The notes under the pieces are model-generated. The model was not told the DNA's origin and searched no databases. It worked only from the letters and a program-made list of their open reading frames with translations. A stretch of 10,332 nucleotides of DNA from NCBI GenBank assembly GCA_903821255.1, contig CAIJKT010001001.1, positions 1 through 10,332 on the forward strand, given 5' to 3'. A program made the position numbers and the translations under genes. Positions 1-6,438 of this stretch are shown piece by piece. Each line of letters starts with the position of its first letter. Position 1 is the first letter of the stretch. The DNA is from an uncultured Lentisphaeria bacterium (GTDB lineage: Bacteria > Verrucomicrobiota > Lentisphaeria > Victivallales > Victivallaceae).

Positions 1-21
1 CGACCGGTCAACATGTCGGGA

Positions 22-39
22 TGCCTTAAATGCCTTAAA
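22..39. repeat. 9 bp tandem direct repeat (TGCCTTAAA x2)
   Basis: TGCCTTAAA occurs twice without a gap, at 22-30 and 31-39. It lies in non-coding DNA just before a hairpin cluster. It could be a slippage product or part of the edge of a repeat element; no function is assigned. Confidence 0.5.
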
Positions 40-51
40 AAATCTCGGGGT

Positions 52-132
52 TTGGGGCAGAGCCCCAAGTCTGGAATGACGGCACGATGCCAGTTAAAAT
101 GAACTCAAGTGTTCAGGTCTCCAAGTTGAGAC
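52..132. repeat. cluster of four short inverted repeats (possible structured RNA or dispersed repeat)
   Basis: Four perfect small hairpins follow one another in 81 bases. They are TTGGGGC/GCCCCAA with an AGA loop (52-68), GGCA/TGCC with a CGA loop (81-91), TGAAC/GTTCA with a 6 nt loop (100-115), and GTCTC/GAGAC with a 6 nt loop (117-132). The first is GC-rich and stable; the others are short and could be chance. On the minus strand the first hairpin is followed, after about a dozen bases, by a run of six T, so it could be a poor terminator for something leaving the window to the left. No ORF covers this stretch. Whether it is a dispersed repeat, a terminator remnant or a small RNA cannot be decided here. 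Confidence 0.35.
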
Positions 133-161
133 GCTACCAACATAATCCGAGTTTCCGGTTT

Positions 162-191
162 TTGACATGAATAATCTGATTTTTCTATACA
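162..191 (+). promoter_or_regulatory. sigma70-type promoter for the SDR gene
   Basis: A perfect -35 box TTGACA (162-167) is followed after 18 bp by TATACA (186-191), which matches four of the six -10 consensus positions. Transcription would start near 198, giving a leader of about 50 nt before the SDR start codon. The surroundings are AT-rich, as expected for a promoter. The call rests on pattern only. Confidence 0.45.
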
Positions 192-247
192 TTTTTGATG
201 CTTGAAATTATCAATGCTGTAAAGTACTTTAATAATAAAAAGGGGTA

Positions 248-1111
248 ATGATGGAAAGAATTCTTATCACAGGAGCGAATGGTTTTTTTGCTTCCAGGTT
301 TATTGATTTTTATAAGTGCCGGTATGCTGTGACCGGGCTTGCTCACCGGCAATTGGATATAACCGACCTTAATCAGACGGTTAAAACCGTTAAAGAGAAC
401 AATCCGGATTACATCGTGCATGCCGCGGCAATTTCAGATACTGCCATGTGCCAGAATAACCCGGAGCTGTCGCAGTCGGTAAATGTCTGCGGCGCGGTGA
501 ATGTCGCCAAAGCTGCTGAAGCATGCCGCGCCAAGCTCATTTTTTTGAGTTCGGACCAGGTGTACATCGGCAATGCGGGGCAGGTACCTTATAAAGAAAC
601 CGATGAGGTGACCCCTTGTAATGTATACGGCAGGCATAAAATGGAGGCGGAAAACGCCATTCTGGAACTGATGCCTAAGGCGGTAGCTCTCAGGCTTACC
701 TGGCTGTTCGGCCTGCCGGAACGCAATAAAAAGATAAATTCAAATCTGGTCTGGAACATTGCGAAATCAGTTATGAAGAATCAGCCTGTTGGTTTTCCGG
801 CAACCGACCACCGCGGAGTTACCTATGTCTACGAGCTGATCGAAAACATCGAAAAGATGTTTCATCTGCCGGGTGGAATATATAATGCGGGAAGCGAAAA
901 TGATTTGAACGTCTACGAACTGGCACAAACAGTATTTAGAGCAATGGGCCTGGCAGACCGGATGGAGCCGCTGTTGCTGAAAGAGTTCCGTGACAAGTCG
1001 AGAGATTTAAGAATAAGCAATCAGAAGCTGAAAGCGAATGGCATAGCATTTGCATCTTCAGAAGACGCAATAAACAAGTGTATCGCGGATTTTTCCTTCA
1101 GAATGAAATAA
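248..1111 (+). CDS. RmlD-like NAD(P)-dependent sugar-nucleotide reductase/epimerase (extended SDR)
   Basis: A cytoplasmic extended short-chain dehydrogenase of about 287 aa, the usual length for dTDP-4-dehydrorhamnose reductase-like proteins. The Rossmann start ILITGANGFFAS (residues 5-16) carries the nucleotide-binding glycine motif, but its third glycine is replaced by alanine (GANGFFA). Acidic LDITD (36-40), VHAAA (57-61), the SSDQVY strand (101-106) and the catalytic YGRHK (Tyr127, Lys131) follow in the expected order. The C-terminal half (about 180-287) is the substrate-binding part. RmlD proper reduces a 4-keto sugar nucleotide to dTDP-L-rhamnose. No rmlABC neighbours are present, so the substrate is unknown and a gene symbol is not justified. 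Two ATGs stand in tandem at 248 and 251. The AGGGG at 241-245 is only 2 nt from the first but 5 nt from the second, so 251 is probably the start used. The gene has its own promoter and seems unrelated to the downstream sugar operon. Confidence 0.85.
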   Translation: MMERILITGANGFFASRFIDFYKCRYAVTGLAHRQLDITDLNQTVKTVKENNPDYIVHAAAISDTAMCQNNPELSQSVNVCGAVNVAKAAEACRAKLIFLSSDQVYIGNAGQVPYKETDEVTPCNVYGRHKMEAENAILELMPKAVALRLTWLFGLPERNKKINSNLVWNIAKSVMKNQPVGFPATDHRGVTYVYELIENIEKMFHLPGGIYNAGSENDLNVYELAQTVFRAMGLADRMEPLLLKEFRDKSRDLRISNQKLKANGIAFASSEDAINKCIADFSFRMK

Positions 1112-1155
1112 TTATCTTAAGCGTTGCATCTTCGCTGATTTTCTGCGTCATTTAT

Positions 1156-1174
1156 AAAAAATGCATTTTTTTTT
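1156..1174. promoter_or_regulatory. A/T tract, possible UP element or weak terminator
   Basis: AAAAAATG/CATTTTTT forms a perfect 16 bp palindrome (1156-1171) that runs into nine T (1166-1174). With no GC stem and no room for a loop it is a poor terminator for the SDR gene. Its distance upstream of the TTGACT box at 1185 fits an UP element for the regulator promoter. Confidence 0.3.
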
Positions 1175-1184
1175 CGGATGCCTA

Positions 1185-1214
1185 TTGACTTTTAATCATA
1201 CATCCATGTATGAT
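1185..1214 (+). promoter_or_regulatory. sigma70-type promoter of the AraR-like regulator
   Basis: TTGACT (1185-1190) and TATGAT (1209-1214) each match five of six consensus bases and are 18 bp apart. Transcription would begin near 1221, leaving a leader of about 27 nt. The -10 box lies inside the right arm of a perfect palindrome, so a protein bound there would occlude RNA polymerase. Confidence 0.6.
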
Positions 1215-1215
1215 T
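1194..1215. promoter_or_regulatory. 10+10 bp palindromic operator, probable autoregulation site
   Basis: AATCATACAT (1194-1203) and ATGTATGATT (1206-1215) are exact reverse complements separated by CC. The palindrome fills the promoter spacer and covers the -10 box of the gene for a winged-helix regulator that starts 33 bp downstream. GntR and LacI proteins bind such dyads as dimers and often repress their own genes. Assignment of this site to the adjacent regulator is inference. I found no second perfect copy upstream of the other genes. Confidence 0.65.
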
Positions 1216-1247
1216 ATTACAGACAGTAAAATTACAGGTGAATTGAT

Positions 1248-2357
1248 ATGCGGGACCCGGTTAAAAGACTGAAACTGTACGACGCGATGAAGGCGGATAT
1301 TTCATCCGGCGTCTACCTGTCCGGCGGATTTCTGCCGAATGAGTTTGAATTGGCAGAAAAATATGGTTATTCCCGCGACACGGTAAGATCAACGCTGGCG
1401 ATGCTGGAAGAAGACAAACTGGTCGAACTGCTTAAAGGCAAAGGACGCCGGATATGTCCGGCCGATGTCGAAAAAGTAAAATCCCCGCTGACTTTTTTGC
1501 TGCCGTGTGCTGATTTTATCAGCGAAACCACGCAGTTTTCCAATTCGTCGCATACCCGCCAGATGCTTAAAGGAGTATCGCAAGTCGCGTTTGAACATAA
1601 CTGGCGGGTGCAGACGGTTCCGGTGTCTCCGACAAACTTTATACACGATATTGACTGGAAACAATTGGAATTCGTTGATAAGAACAGCCTGGTAGTGATA
1701 TCGAGTTTCTGGTATTATGATTTGTTTCCGCTTTTTAAAGAGCGCAGATGCCGGGTGGCATTGCTCGACGGTCAAACTTTTTGTTCCAAAGTCCATGCCG
1801 GTTATTTAAAAAACTGGTTTGTAATAAGTGTAGACCGCATCTGTGCGATAGAAACAGCGGTTGAACATCTATTCAGGCAGGGATGCCGCCGGATTGCATT
1901 ATTTCATCATCACATATCAGAACCGGAACATCCTGTCATGACGGGCTACCGCTCCGGATTGAGAAAAATCGGACTGAAGTTTGCCGCCTGGCATGAACTT
2001 CCGGATGAAGATATGGAACTGAAAAAAGTAAAAAGCAGGTTGAGAGATTTTTATAAGAAATCCGGAGGGTTCGACAGTCTGATCATAGATCACAGATTGC
2101 GTCTGCACAATTTATATCAGGACCTCGGTCTGGCTGAAAATATCAAAATAGTGGTGTCTGATGATACGGGCAATAATCAATGGGTTACTCCGCCGCTCAC
2201 CAGCCTGATGTTTCCATACGAGGAAATCGGGCGAATCGCGGCACGGCATCTGCTGTCTCCTGATTTTTCGCCGGGCAGGCAAATGATCAGCGGTAGACTG
2301 ATTGAGCGGGAATCAACTTCAGCATTTTCCGAAAAGGCATTATTTGTTTCAGTATAA
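1248..2357 (+). CDS. AraR-type GntR/LacI transcriptional regulator
   Basis: A 369 aa DNA-binding protein with two parts. Residues 8-70 form a GntR winged helix: FLPNEFELAEKYGYSRDTVR (28-47) contains the recognition-helix start SRDTVR, and LLKGKGRRI (61-69) is the wing. Residues 75-360 resemble the LacI/periplasmic-binding-protein effector domain, with the characteristic late stretch TPPLTSLMFPYEEIG (314-328) where LacI proteins carry the dimerisation and ligand-cleft region. This architecture is known from Bacillus AraR, which releases DNA on binding its sugar. The effector here is unknown, but the adjacent glycosidase operon makes a sugar or sugar derivative likely. The start is supported by AGGTGA (1236-1241), 6 nt before the ATG. 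A palindromic operator overlies the promoter, suggesting autorepression. The pseudopilin gene follows after 87 bp and may be co-transcribed. It is not established that this protein controls the operon from 3440. Confidence 0.88.
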   Translation: MRDPVKRLKLYDAMKADISSGVYLSGGFLPNEFELAEKYGYSRDTVRSTLAMLEEDKLVELLKGKGRRICPADVEKVKSPLTFLLPCADFISETTQFSNSSHTRQMLKGVSQVAFEHNWRVQTVPVSPTNFIHDIDWKQLEFVDKNSLVVISSFWYYDLFPLFKERRCRVALLDGQTFCSKVHAGYLKNWFVISVDRICAIETAVEHLFRQGCRRIALFHHHISEPEHPVMTGYRSGLRKIGLKFAAWHELPDEDMELKKVKSRLRDFYKKSGGFDSLIIDHRLRLHNLYQDLGLAENIKIVVSDDTGNNQWVTPPLTSLMFPYEEIGRIAARHLLSPDFSPGRQMISGRLIERESTSAFSEKALFVSV

Positions 2358-2370
2358 ATCAAAATCAGCA

Positions 2371-2415
2371 AAAGGAGTAATAAAATCGAAATCGAAAAGA
2401 ATCAGGCGTCACTAA
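2371..2415 (+). other. orphan ribosome-binding site with a start-less short reading frame
   Basis: AAAGGAG (2371-2377) is followed 2 nt later by ATA and ten sense codons reading KSKSKRIRRH, then TAA (2413-2415). There is no ATG. The CAAAAGGAG context (2369-2377) recurs at 2427-2435 before the pseudopilin gene. The basic peptide resembles the cytoplasmic N-terminal stub of pseudopilins, so this may be the relic of a second pseudopilin start. It could also be chance. Confidence 0.2.
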
Positions 2416-2444
2416 GACCAAAATAACAAAAGGAGAAAAAAGCC

Positions 2445-3206
2445 ATGAGAAAACGGAAAGAAAATTTTACACTCATTGAATTGCTCGTTGTGATAGCTAT
2501 AATTGCTATTTTAGCCTCAATGCTGCTGCCGGCTTTGAACAAGGCGCGGGAACGCGGCAAATCTGCAGTTTGCTCCAATAACATGAAACAGATCGGGACA
2601 TCACAGGCAATGTATTCCGTAGATTATCAGGAATGGATTGTACCAATGCGTGATGGCCTGGGGGTAGGAAAAGGACTGTGGTTTCAAAAGCTTTCCGGTG
2701 TTACCGATGGCGGAATAAGATTTGCCGAAGGTTATGGACTTCAATATGTCGGCAACTACACTACTACTCGTGGCAATATGGTCTGCCCGTCAGAACCAAA
2801 ACCCATAGGGGCGGGCGCTGGGAAATATGGCTATACGCACTATGCTGTCAACGCCTATTTGCTTGGAAGCGTGGGACATCCAACATGGTGGGCACACAAA
2901 CTTTCATCTGTAAAGCGCCCTGGCATAGTGATTTTTGGAGGTGACTCGAAAAATGACAACGGCTATCATGCCAGTGTTTACGATCATTTTGCTTATCGTC
3001 ACGATATTGCCGACCAGCGTCCGGACTGTTCCTATTCTTGCGCTTCAACAAGAGGCAAGGCCAAACTGTTATTTATTGATAGCCATGTACAGGAAAACAC
3101 GGCGGCGCAAATGTACCAAATGCCTAACGACGCCGGTGCTAAAAATGTATATGAATACGGATTGACAGCAGGATTCGGTTATCCTAACAGCGGAGTAAAA
3201 TTCTAA
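2445..3206 (+). CDS. type II secretion-like pseudopilin with degenerate H-X9-DG C-terminus
   Basis: A 253 aa protein of the prepilin-type N-terminal cleavage/methylation family that is greatly expanded in Lentisphaerae and Planctomycetes. A short basic leader MRKRKEN precedes [16 protein letters not shown] (residues 8-23), the inner-membrane helix that packs into a pseudopilus; Glu12 is the conserved Glu5 of mature pilins. Cleavage would fall between Asn7 and Phe8, so the usual Gly at -1 is missing. Residues 24-50 continue the family pattern ([12 protein letters not shown], then CSNNMKQIG). The C-terminus ends in LLFIDSHV (208-215), equivalent to the family's LFADGHV, but DG has become DS. 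The expected His ten residues earlier is Thr202, and the nearest RH (185-186) lies further upstream. AAGGAG (2430-2435) sits 9 nt from the ATG. The family's role is poorly known; surface assembly or secretion linked to glycan use is a guess from context. Confidence 0.88.
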   Translation: MRKRKENFTLIELLVVIAIIAILASMLLPALNKARERGKSAVCSNNMKQIGTSQAMYSVDYQEWIVPMRDGLGVGKGLWFQKLSGVTDGGIRFAEGYGLQYVGNYTTTRGNMVCPSEPKPIGAGAGKYGYTHYAVNAYLLGSVGHPTWWAHKLSSVKRPGIVIFGGDSKNDNGYHASVYDHFAYRHDIADQRPDCSYSCASTRGKAKLLFIDSHVQENTAAQMYQMPNDAGAKNVYEYGLTAGFGYPNSGVKF

Positions 3207-3439
3207 GTAAGTATTTTAAAGAATAAATAGCCTGTTGTCCTGGTTAAGTAATCAAAATGATATTGAGAAATTCCTCCTGATTAAACAGAGAAACTATTTT
3301 TCTGGAAGCAAATGTCATTATAGAAGTTTAGTGAATACTGCTTAGCCAAGTTTTGCAGTTCATAGAGAAACTGAAAAACATGTACTGAAATATGATATGT
3401 TAACCATAAGAAGCCGCTAATTTTCAAGGAGCAGCATAG
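3207..3439. other. intergenic gap, no convincing terminator or promoter
   Basis: This 233 bp AT-rich gap separates the pseudopilin from the glycosidase operon. The only hairpin of note is CAGAGAAA/TTTTTCTG (3286-3304, 3 nt loop, one G-U pair), which lacks a trailing T run. TATGAT at 3391-3396 would make a good -10 box, about 44 bp before the start codon, but no -35 box stands at a suitable distance, so an activator-dependent promoter is possible. AACAT...ATGTT half-sites flank the area but do not match the perfect operator upstream of the regulator gene. Confidence 0.4.
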
Positions 3440-5509
3440 ATGAATCCAGGAATGTACGATATCAACCGCACTGAGTTTAAAGAAGAAATTGGAATTATGC
3501 TTGGCAATGGCGAAATGGGCGGACTTGCCAGAAATGACGGATTGGGGATTGATGAAATCTGGTTCTCCGATTACTGGCGCGATCCGGCATGCCGCTCTTC
3601 TCTGGCCGGCTTTCACCTGTCTTCGCCTGAATACAATTCTGAACAGCTATCACAGCTTCATTACCGGCAATCGCTATCGCTGCGGGACGGGGTTCTGCTT
3701 ACAAAATCCGGCGGCGGGAATTCCTGCGTAAACGGGTTCGAATGCGAAATGTTCTTATCGGCAGACAATCCCCATTTGATGGTGATACAGCTCAGCAATA
3801 CAAGCAAAAAAAGCGCCGAATGGGAAATCAATTTTGCGAAAAATCATGTCAGTGCGAAATTTAATGAAAAAAGCAATTTAATAACTCTGGTGTATGAAAC
3901 AAAGGCTGATTACATGTCGCTGCCATTCAGCAGAGCGGTCTGGACCATATGCTCCAATATTCCGCTTCTATCTTTCAATGGGAATTCAGCATCGATCAGA
4001 CTAAAACCCGGAGAGAAACTTGTTCTTTTGAACAGTATTGCAACCAGTTTTGACGGCGCCGATTATGAAGCCATCGGCAGACAAGTGTCAAGAAACAGAG
4101 AGAAATATGATTTTTTGAAAGAACGGCATGTTCAGAAATGGAGGGCGGACTGGGACAGATTTGAGATTGAAATACCGCAGGGGCAATATGCTGAAGTTTT
4201 TTACAGATCTGTTTATTATATGTTCTGCGTGACCGGGATGAACAGATATCTGCAAGGCGAATGTCATTTTTCCGACCCGGCATGGAATATGCAGCCATTC
4301 TCGATTGGAACGCCTTCATGGTCCGCCATGGCCCTCGCGGTTTTAAATCACGAAGAGAGAGCGATGAAGATTCTGAATAATTTCTATATGGTTGATGCGC
4401 TGAAAGTCAATGCGCAACATTATCTGACGGCTCTCGGGAAAGTGCATCCGTTTTTCGGGCGCAAAAGCGCCGTTGAACCATTTTGCTTCGCACACAAAGC
4501 GGATATGCGGGGAATTGAAACCATTTATTCCTATGGCCGGCAACGGTATTTGGACGGCTATATGCCGGCGGTTTTTCACAATATCACCAAGCTTTCCGGA
4601 ATTAAAAAAACACCGGACGGCATGACTTATCAAGTGCTGAGAGGATGCGCTGAATTTTGGCTTAGATTCGTTTACTGGGATGAAAAACTTAAAGCATATA
4701 TGATTCCGCCTACGCTGGGAATTGATGAATATGCATTTGAAACTTCGAGCGCGTCCTCCGTCTTCGCCTGTGCCTGGGAACTTGAAATGTTCTCGCATTA
4801 TACTCGCGAAATTGGAATAGATGAAGAAATGGGCAAAGAGGCTGCCTTGGTCGCAGAGAAACTCTACTGGCCGGAAAATCAGGAAAGATACCTTGACCAT
4901 CTGAATGATGATGAAAAGCGCTCGACAGGGTCGTATCTTTGCATAAGATCTTTCTCGCTCCTGGCATTTCCATTCTATGAAAATTTAAAAATGCTGGACA
5001 AGGAGAAAGCGTTTCGCACGCTTGACGCCACCCAGCAGAGAAACAGACTTGGCGAAGGAAACTTCAATACGATGACAGTGAACCACTATGCTCTGACTGA
5101 AGCAGTCTTGGGACGCAAAGACAAGGCATATGAATTCTCCGGATATTCGGCGTTCAGGCGCATTGACGAATCCGGGGTGGCAATGGGAGAGGCATATAAT
5201 GATATGTATTTATATTTTGCAACAGGATATACATCTTTCGTGCTCGCCGTCCTTAACATGATGCTTCAATCGTATGATGATACTATCTATCCTTTTCCGG
5301 CGATACCGACTGAGTGGAAAGATGTTTCTTTCAAAAATCTTCGAGCAGAAAGAGGAATTATGGTTTCCGGGGAAATGGAAAAATCCCGTATCGTTTATGT
5401 TTCATTTTCAAAAGACGGCAAAGAACTGTTGCGCCTGAATGAGGCCAGGCCGGTGAAAATAGTTGTGTCCGGAGATAATGTTAAATTAAAAGTTATCGGG
5501 AAAGATTAA
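3440..5509 (+). CDS. cytoplasmic GH95-like six-hairpin glycosidase
   Basis: A 689 aa protein with no signal peptide or membrane segment. The N-terminal beta domain opens with LGNGEMGGLA (residues 21-30) and DEIWFSDYW (38-46), which correspond to the LGNGRLGAMV and LNEDTLW motifs of GH95. The (alpha/alpha)6 barrel occupies roughly 260-620 and ends with MMLQSYDDTIYPFPAIPTEW (607-626), matching the GH95 pattern LLQSHxGxIxLLPALPxxW. A beta tail follows. Glu434, in YAFETSS (431-437), lies where GH95 has its catalytic acid in the SPEN motif, but the motif itself is not conserved, so the catalytic residue is uncertain. GH95 enzymes hydrolyse alpha-fucose or alpha-galactose linkages by inversion. The divergence here means the substrate, and even the GH family number, cannot be fixed; GH65 or an unclassified sister family are alternatives. 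AAGGAG (3426-3431) is 8 nt before the ATG. It is the first gene of the operon, so intracellular oligosaccharide cleavage after uptake is likely. Confidence 0.72.
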   Translation: MNPGMYDINRTEFKEEIGIMLGNGEMGGLARNDGLGIDEIWFSDYWRDPACRSSLAGFHLSSPEYNSEQLSQLHYRQSLSLRDGVLLTKSGGGNSCVNGFECEMFLSADNPHLMVIQLSNTSKKSAEWEINFAKNHVSAKFNEKSNLITLVYETKADYMSLPFSRAVWTICSNIPLLSFNGNSASIRLKPGEKLVLLNSIATSFDGADYEAIGRQVSRNREKYDFLKERHVQKWRADWDRFEIEIPQGQYAEVFYRSVYYMFCVTGMNRYLQGECHFSDPAWNMQPFSIGTPSWSAMALAVLNHEERAMKILNNFYMVDALKVNAQHYLTALGKVHPFFGRKSAVEPFCFAHKADMRGIETIYSYGRQRYLDGYMPAVFHNITKLSGIKKTPDGMTYQVLRGCAEFWLRFVYWDEKLKAYMIPPTLGIDEYAFETSSASSVFACAWELEMFSHYTREIGIDEEMGKEAALVAEKLYWPENQERYLDHLNDDEKRSTGSYLCIRSFSLLAFPFYENLKMLDKEKAFRTLDATQQRNRLGEGNFNTMTVNHYALTEAVLGRKDKAYEFSGYSAFRRIDESGVAMGEAYNDMYLYFATGYTSFVLAVLNMMLQSYDDTIYPFPAIPTEWKDVSFKNLRAERGIMVSGEMEKSRIVYVSFSKDGKELLRLNEARPVKIVVSGDNVKLKVIGKD

Positions 5510-5544
5510 CGGATTAAGATCAAAATAAATTGAAAGAGGAAAAT

Positions 5545-6417
5545 ATGAAATACTCAAAGCATTTCGGTTTGGTGGTAGTAGTTGCAGCGTTAGTTTGTGT
5601 GGATGTGAACGCAGAAATGATTGCAAATCCGGACGAAAACACGCTGTGGATTGAAAACGGCAGGGACATTAAAAACGGAGCGGCGGATGCCGTTGATGAC
5701 TGGCGGGCGGGCGTAAAACTGCTGCCTGATCCGGTGGGCGAAGGATTTATTATAGACTCGAATTCCGATGCGGATAAACAGTACAGCACCGGACGTTACG
5801 TCAAAGTGGCCCCGGAATATTCGTGGCTGGTGTGGGAAATTACAGCAGTAGTGCCGGTTCCGGGCAAATACCTGGGACTGACCATGCCAATGATGGTTGG
5901 TCCAATTTCTGAGTTTGCCGGAAATATTCCGACCGGGATATTTGTGAGAAACATCAATGACCGCGGCGGCGTGACTAAGGAAAACCTCTGCTTCCTGTCC
6001 ATTTATGCTTATAATTCCAGGACTAACGTCAAATATATCAAAATGGTGAAAAAGCCGGATTATTATGTGGAAATGAAGTCGGACACTGCGACTAAGAAAC
6101 AAAAATTTGAATTGGGCGACAATGTGACATTCAAAGTTTATTTGAAAGAACCGGCGGAAGACGTATCGCTGCGCTTCCATCATGTCTACACCATGCCTCA
6201 ACTTAACGTCAACGGCGAACAGGCGGTACAGTTGAAAGCGGAAGAAAGTTCGGATGGCAAGATTTGGAATGCAACTATTCCGTTGAAATCCATTTCCGGG
6301 GATTATAAATTACTTAAGCCGGGAGAGCTGATGATTAAGACCGTCATTCTGGGCGGACAGGTTAAAGTCCCGGTCTGGGGCACCAACACTTACCCGATTG
6401 AACTTGGCAAGAAATAA
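5545..6417 (+). CDS. secreted protein of unknown family
   Basis: I do not recognise the family. From ATG 5545 the product is 290 aa, with a clear Sec signal peptide: basic MKYSKH, hydrophobic FGLVVVVAALVCV, and a likely cleavage after VNA (about residue 22). The mature part is rich in beta-forming stretches and has no catalytic motif that I can name. Its sequence WIENGRDIKNGAADAVDDW, just after the signal, is distinctive. The second half (about 170-285) looks like one or two immunoglobulin-like beta sandwiches, with FKVYLKEP and MIKTVILGG strands, suggesting a binding rather than an enzymatic role. A TTG in frame at 5530 would add five residues before the signal. AGAGGA (5535-5540) is 5 nt from ATG 5545 and supports the shorter form. 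It sits 35 bp after the glycosidase gene and 21 bp before the CBM9-like gene, so it belongs to the same operon. Confidence 0.75.
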   Translation: MKYSKHFGLVVVVAALVCVDVNAEMIANPDENTLWIENGRDIKNGAADAVDDWRAGVKLLPDPVGEGFIIDSNSDADKQYSTGRYVKVAPEYSWLVWEITAVVPVPGKYLGLTMPMMVGPISEFAGNIPTGIFVRNINDRGGVTKENLCFLSIYAYNSRTNVKYIKMVKKPDYYVEMKSDTATKKQKFELGDNVTFKVYLKEPAEDVSLRFHHVYTMPQLNVNGEQAVQLKAEESSDGKIWNATIPLKSISGDYKLLKPGELMIKTVILGGQVKVPVWGTNTYPIELGKK

Positions 6418-6438
6418 CAATATGTAAAGGATACCAAA

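Noticed and set aside
1156..1174. A/T palindrome with T run as terminator of the SDR gene
   Set aside because: The stem is almost all A-T with no space for a loop; an UP element for the next promoter is more plausible.
3286..3304. Hairpin after the pseudopilin gene as rho-independent terminator
   Set aside because: The stem is AT-rich with a G-U pair and there is no T run after it.
3378..3403. AACAT...ATGTT half-sites as a second operator of the regulator
   Set aside because: Only five bases match per arm with a 16 bp gap, unlike the compact perfect dyad at 1194-1215.
5530..5544. TTG start five codons upstream of the secreted unknown protein
   Set aside because: It would put KEEN before the signal peptide and lies upstream of the AGAGGA ribosome site that serves ATG 5545.
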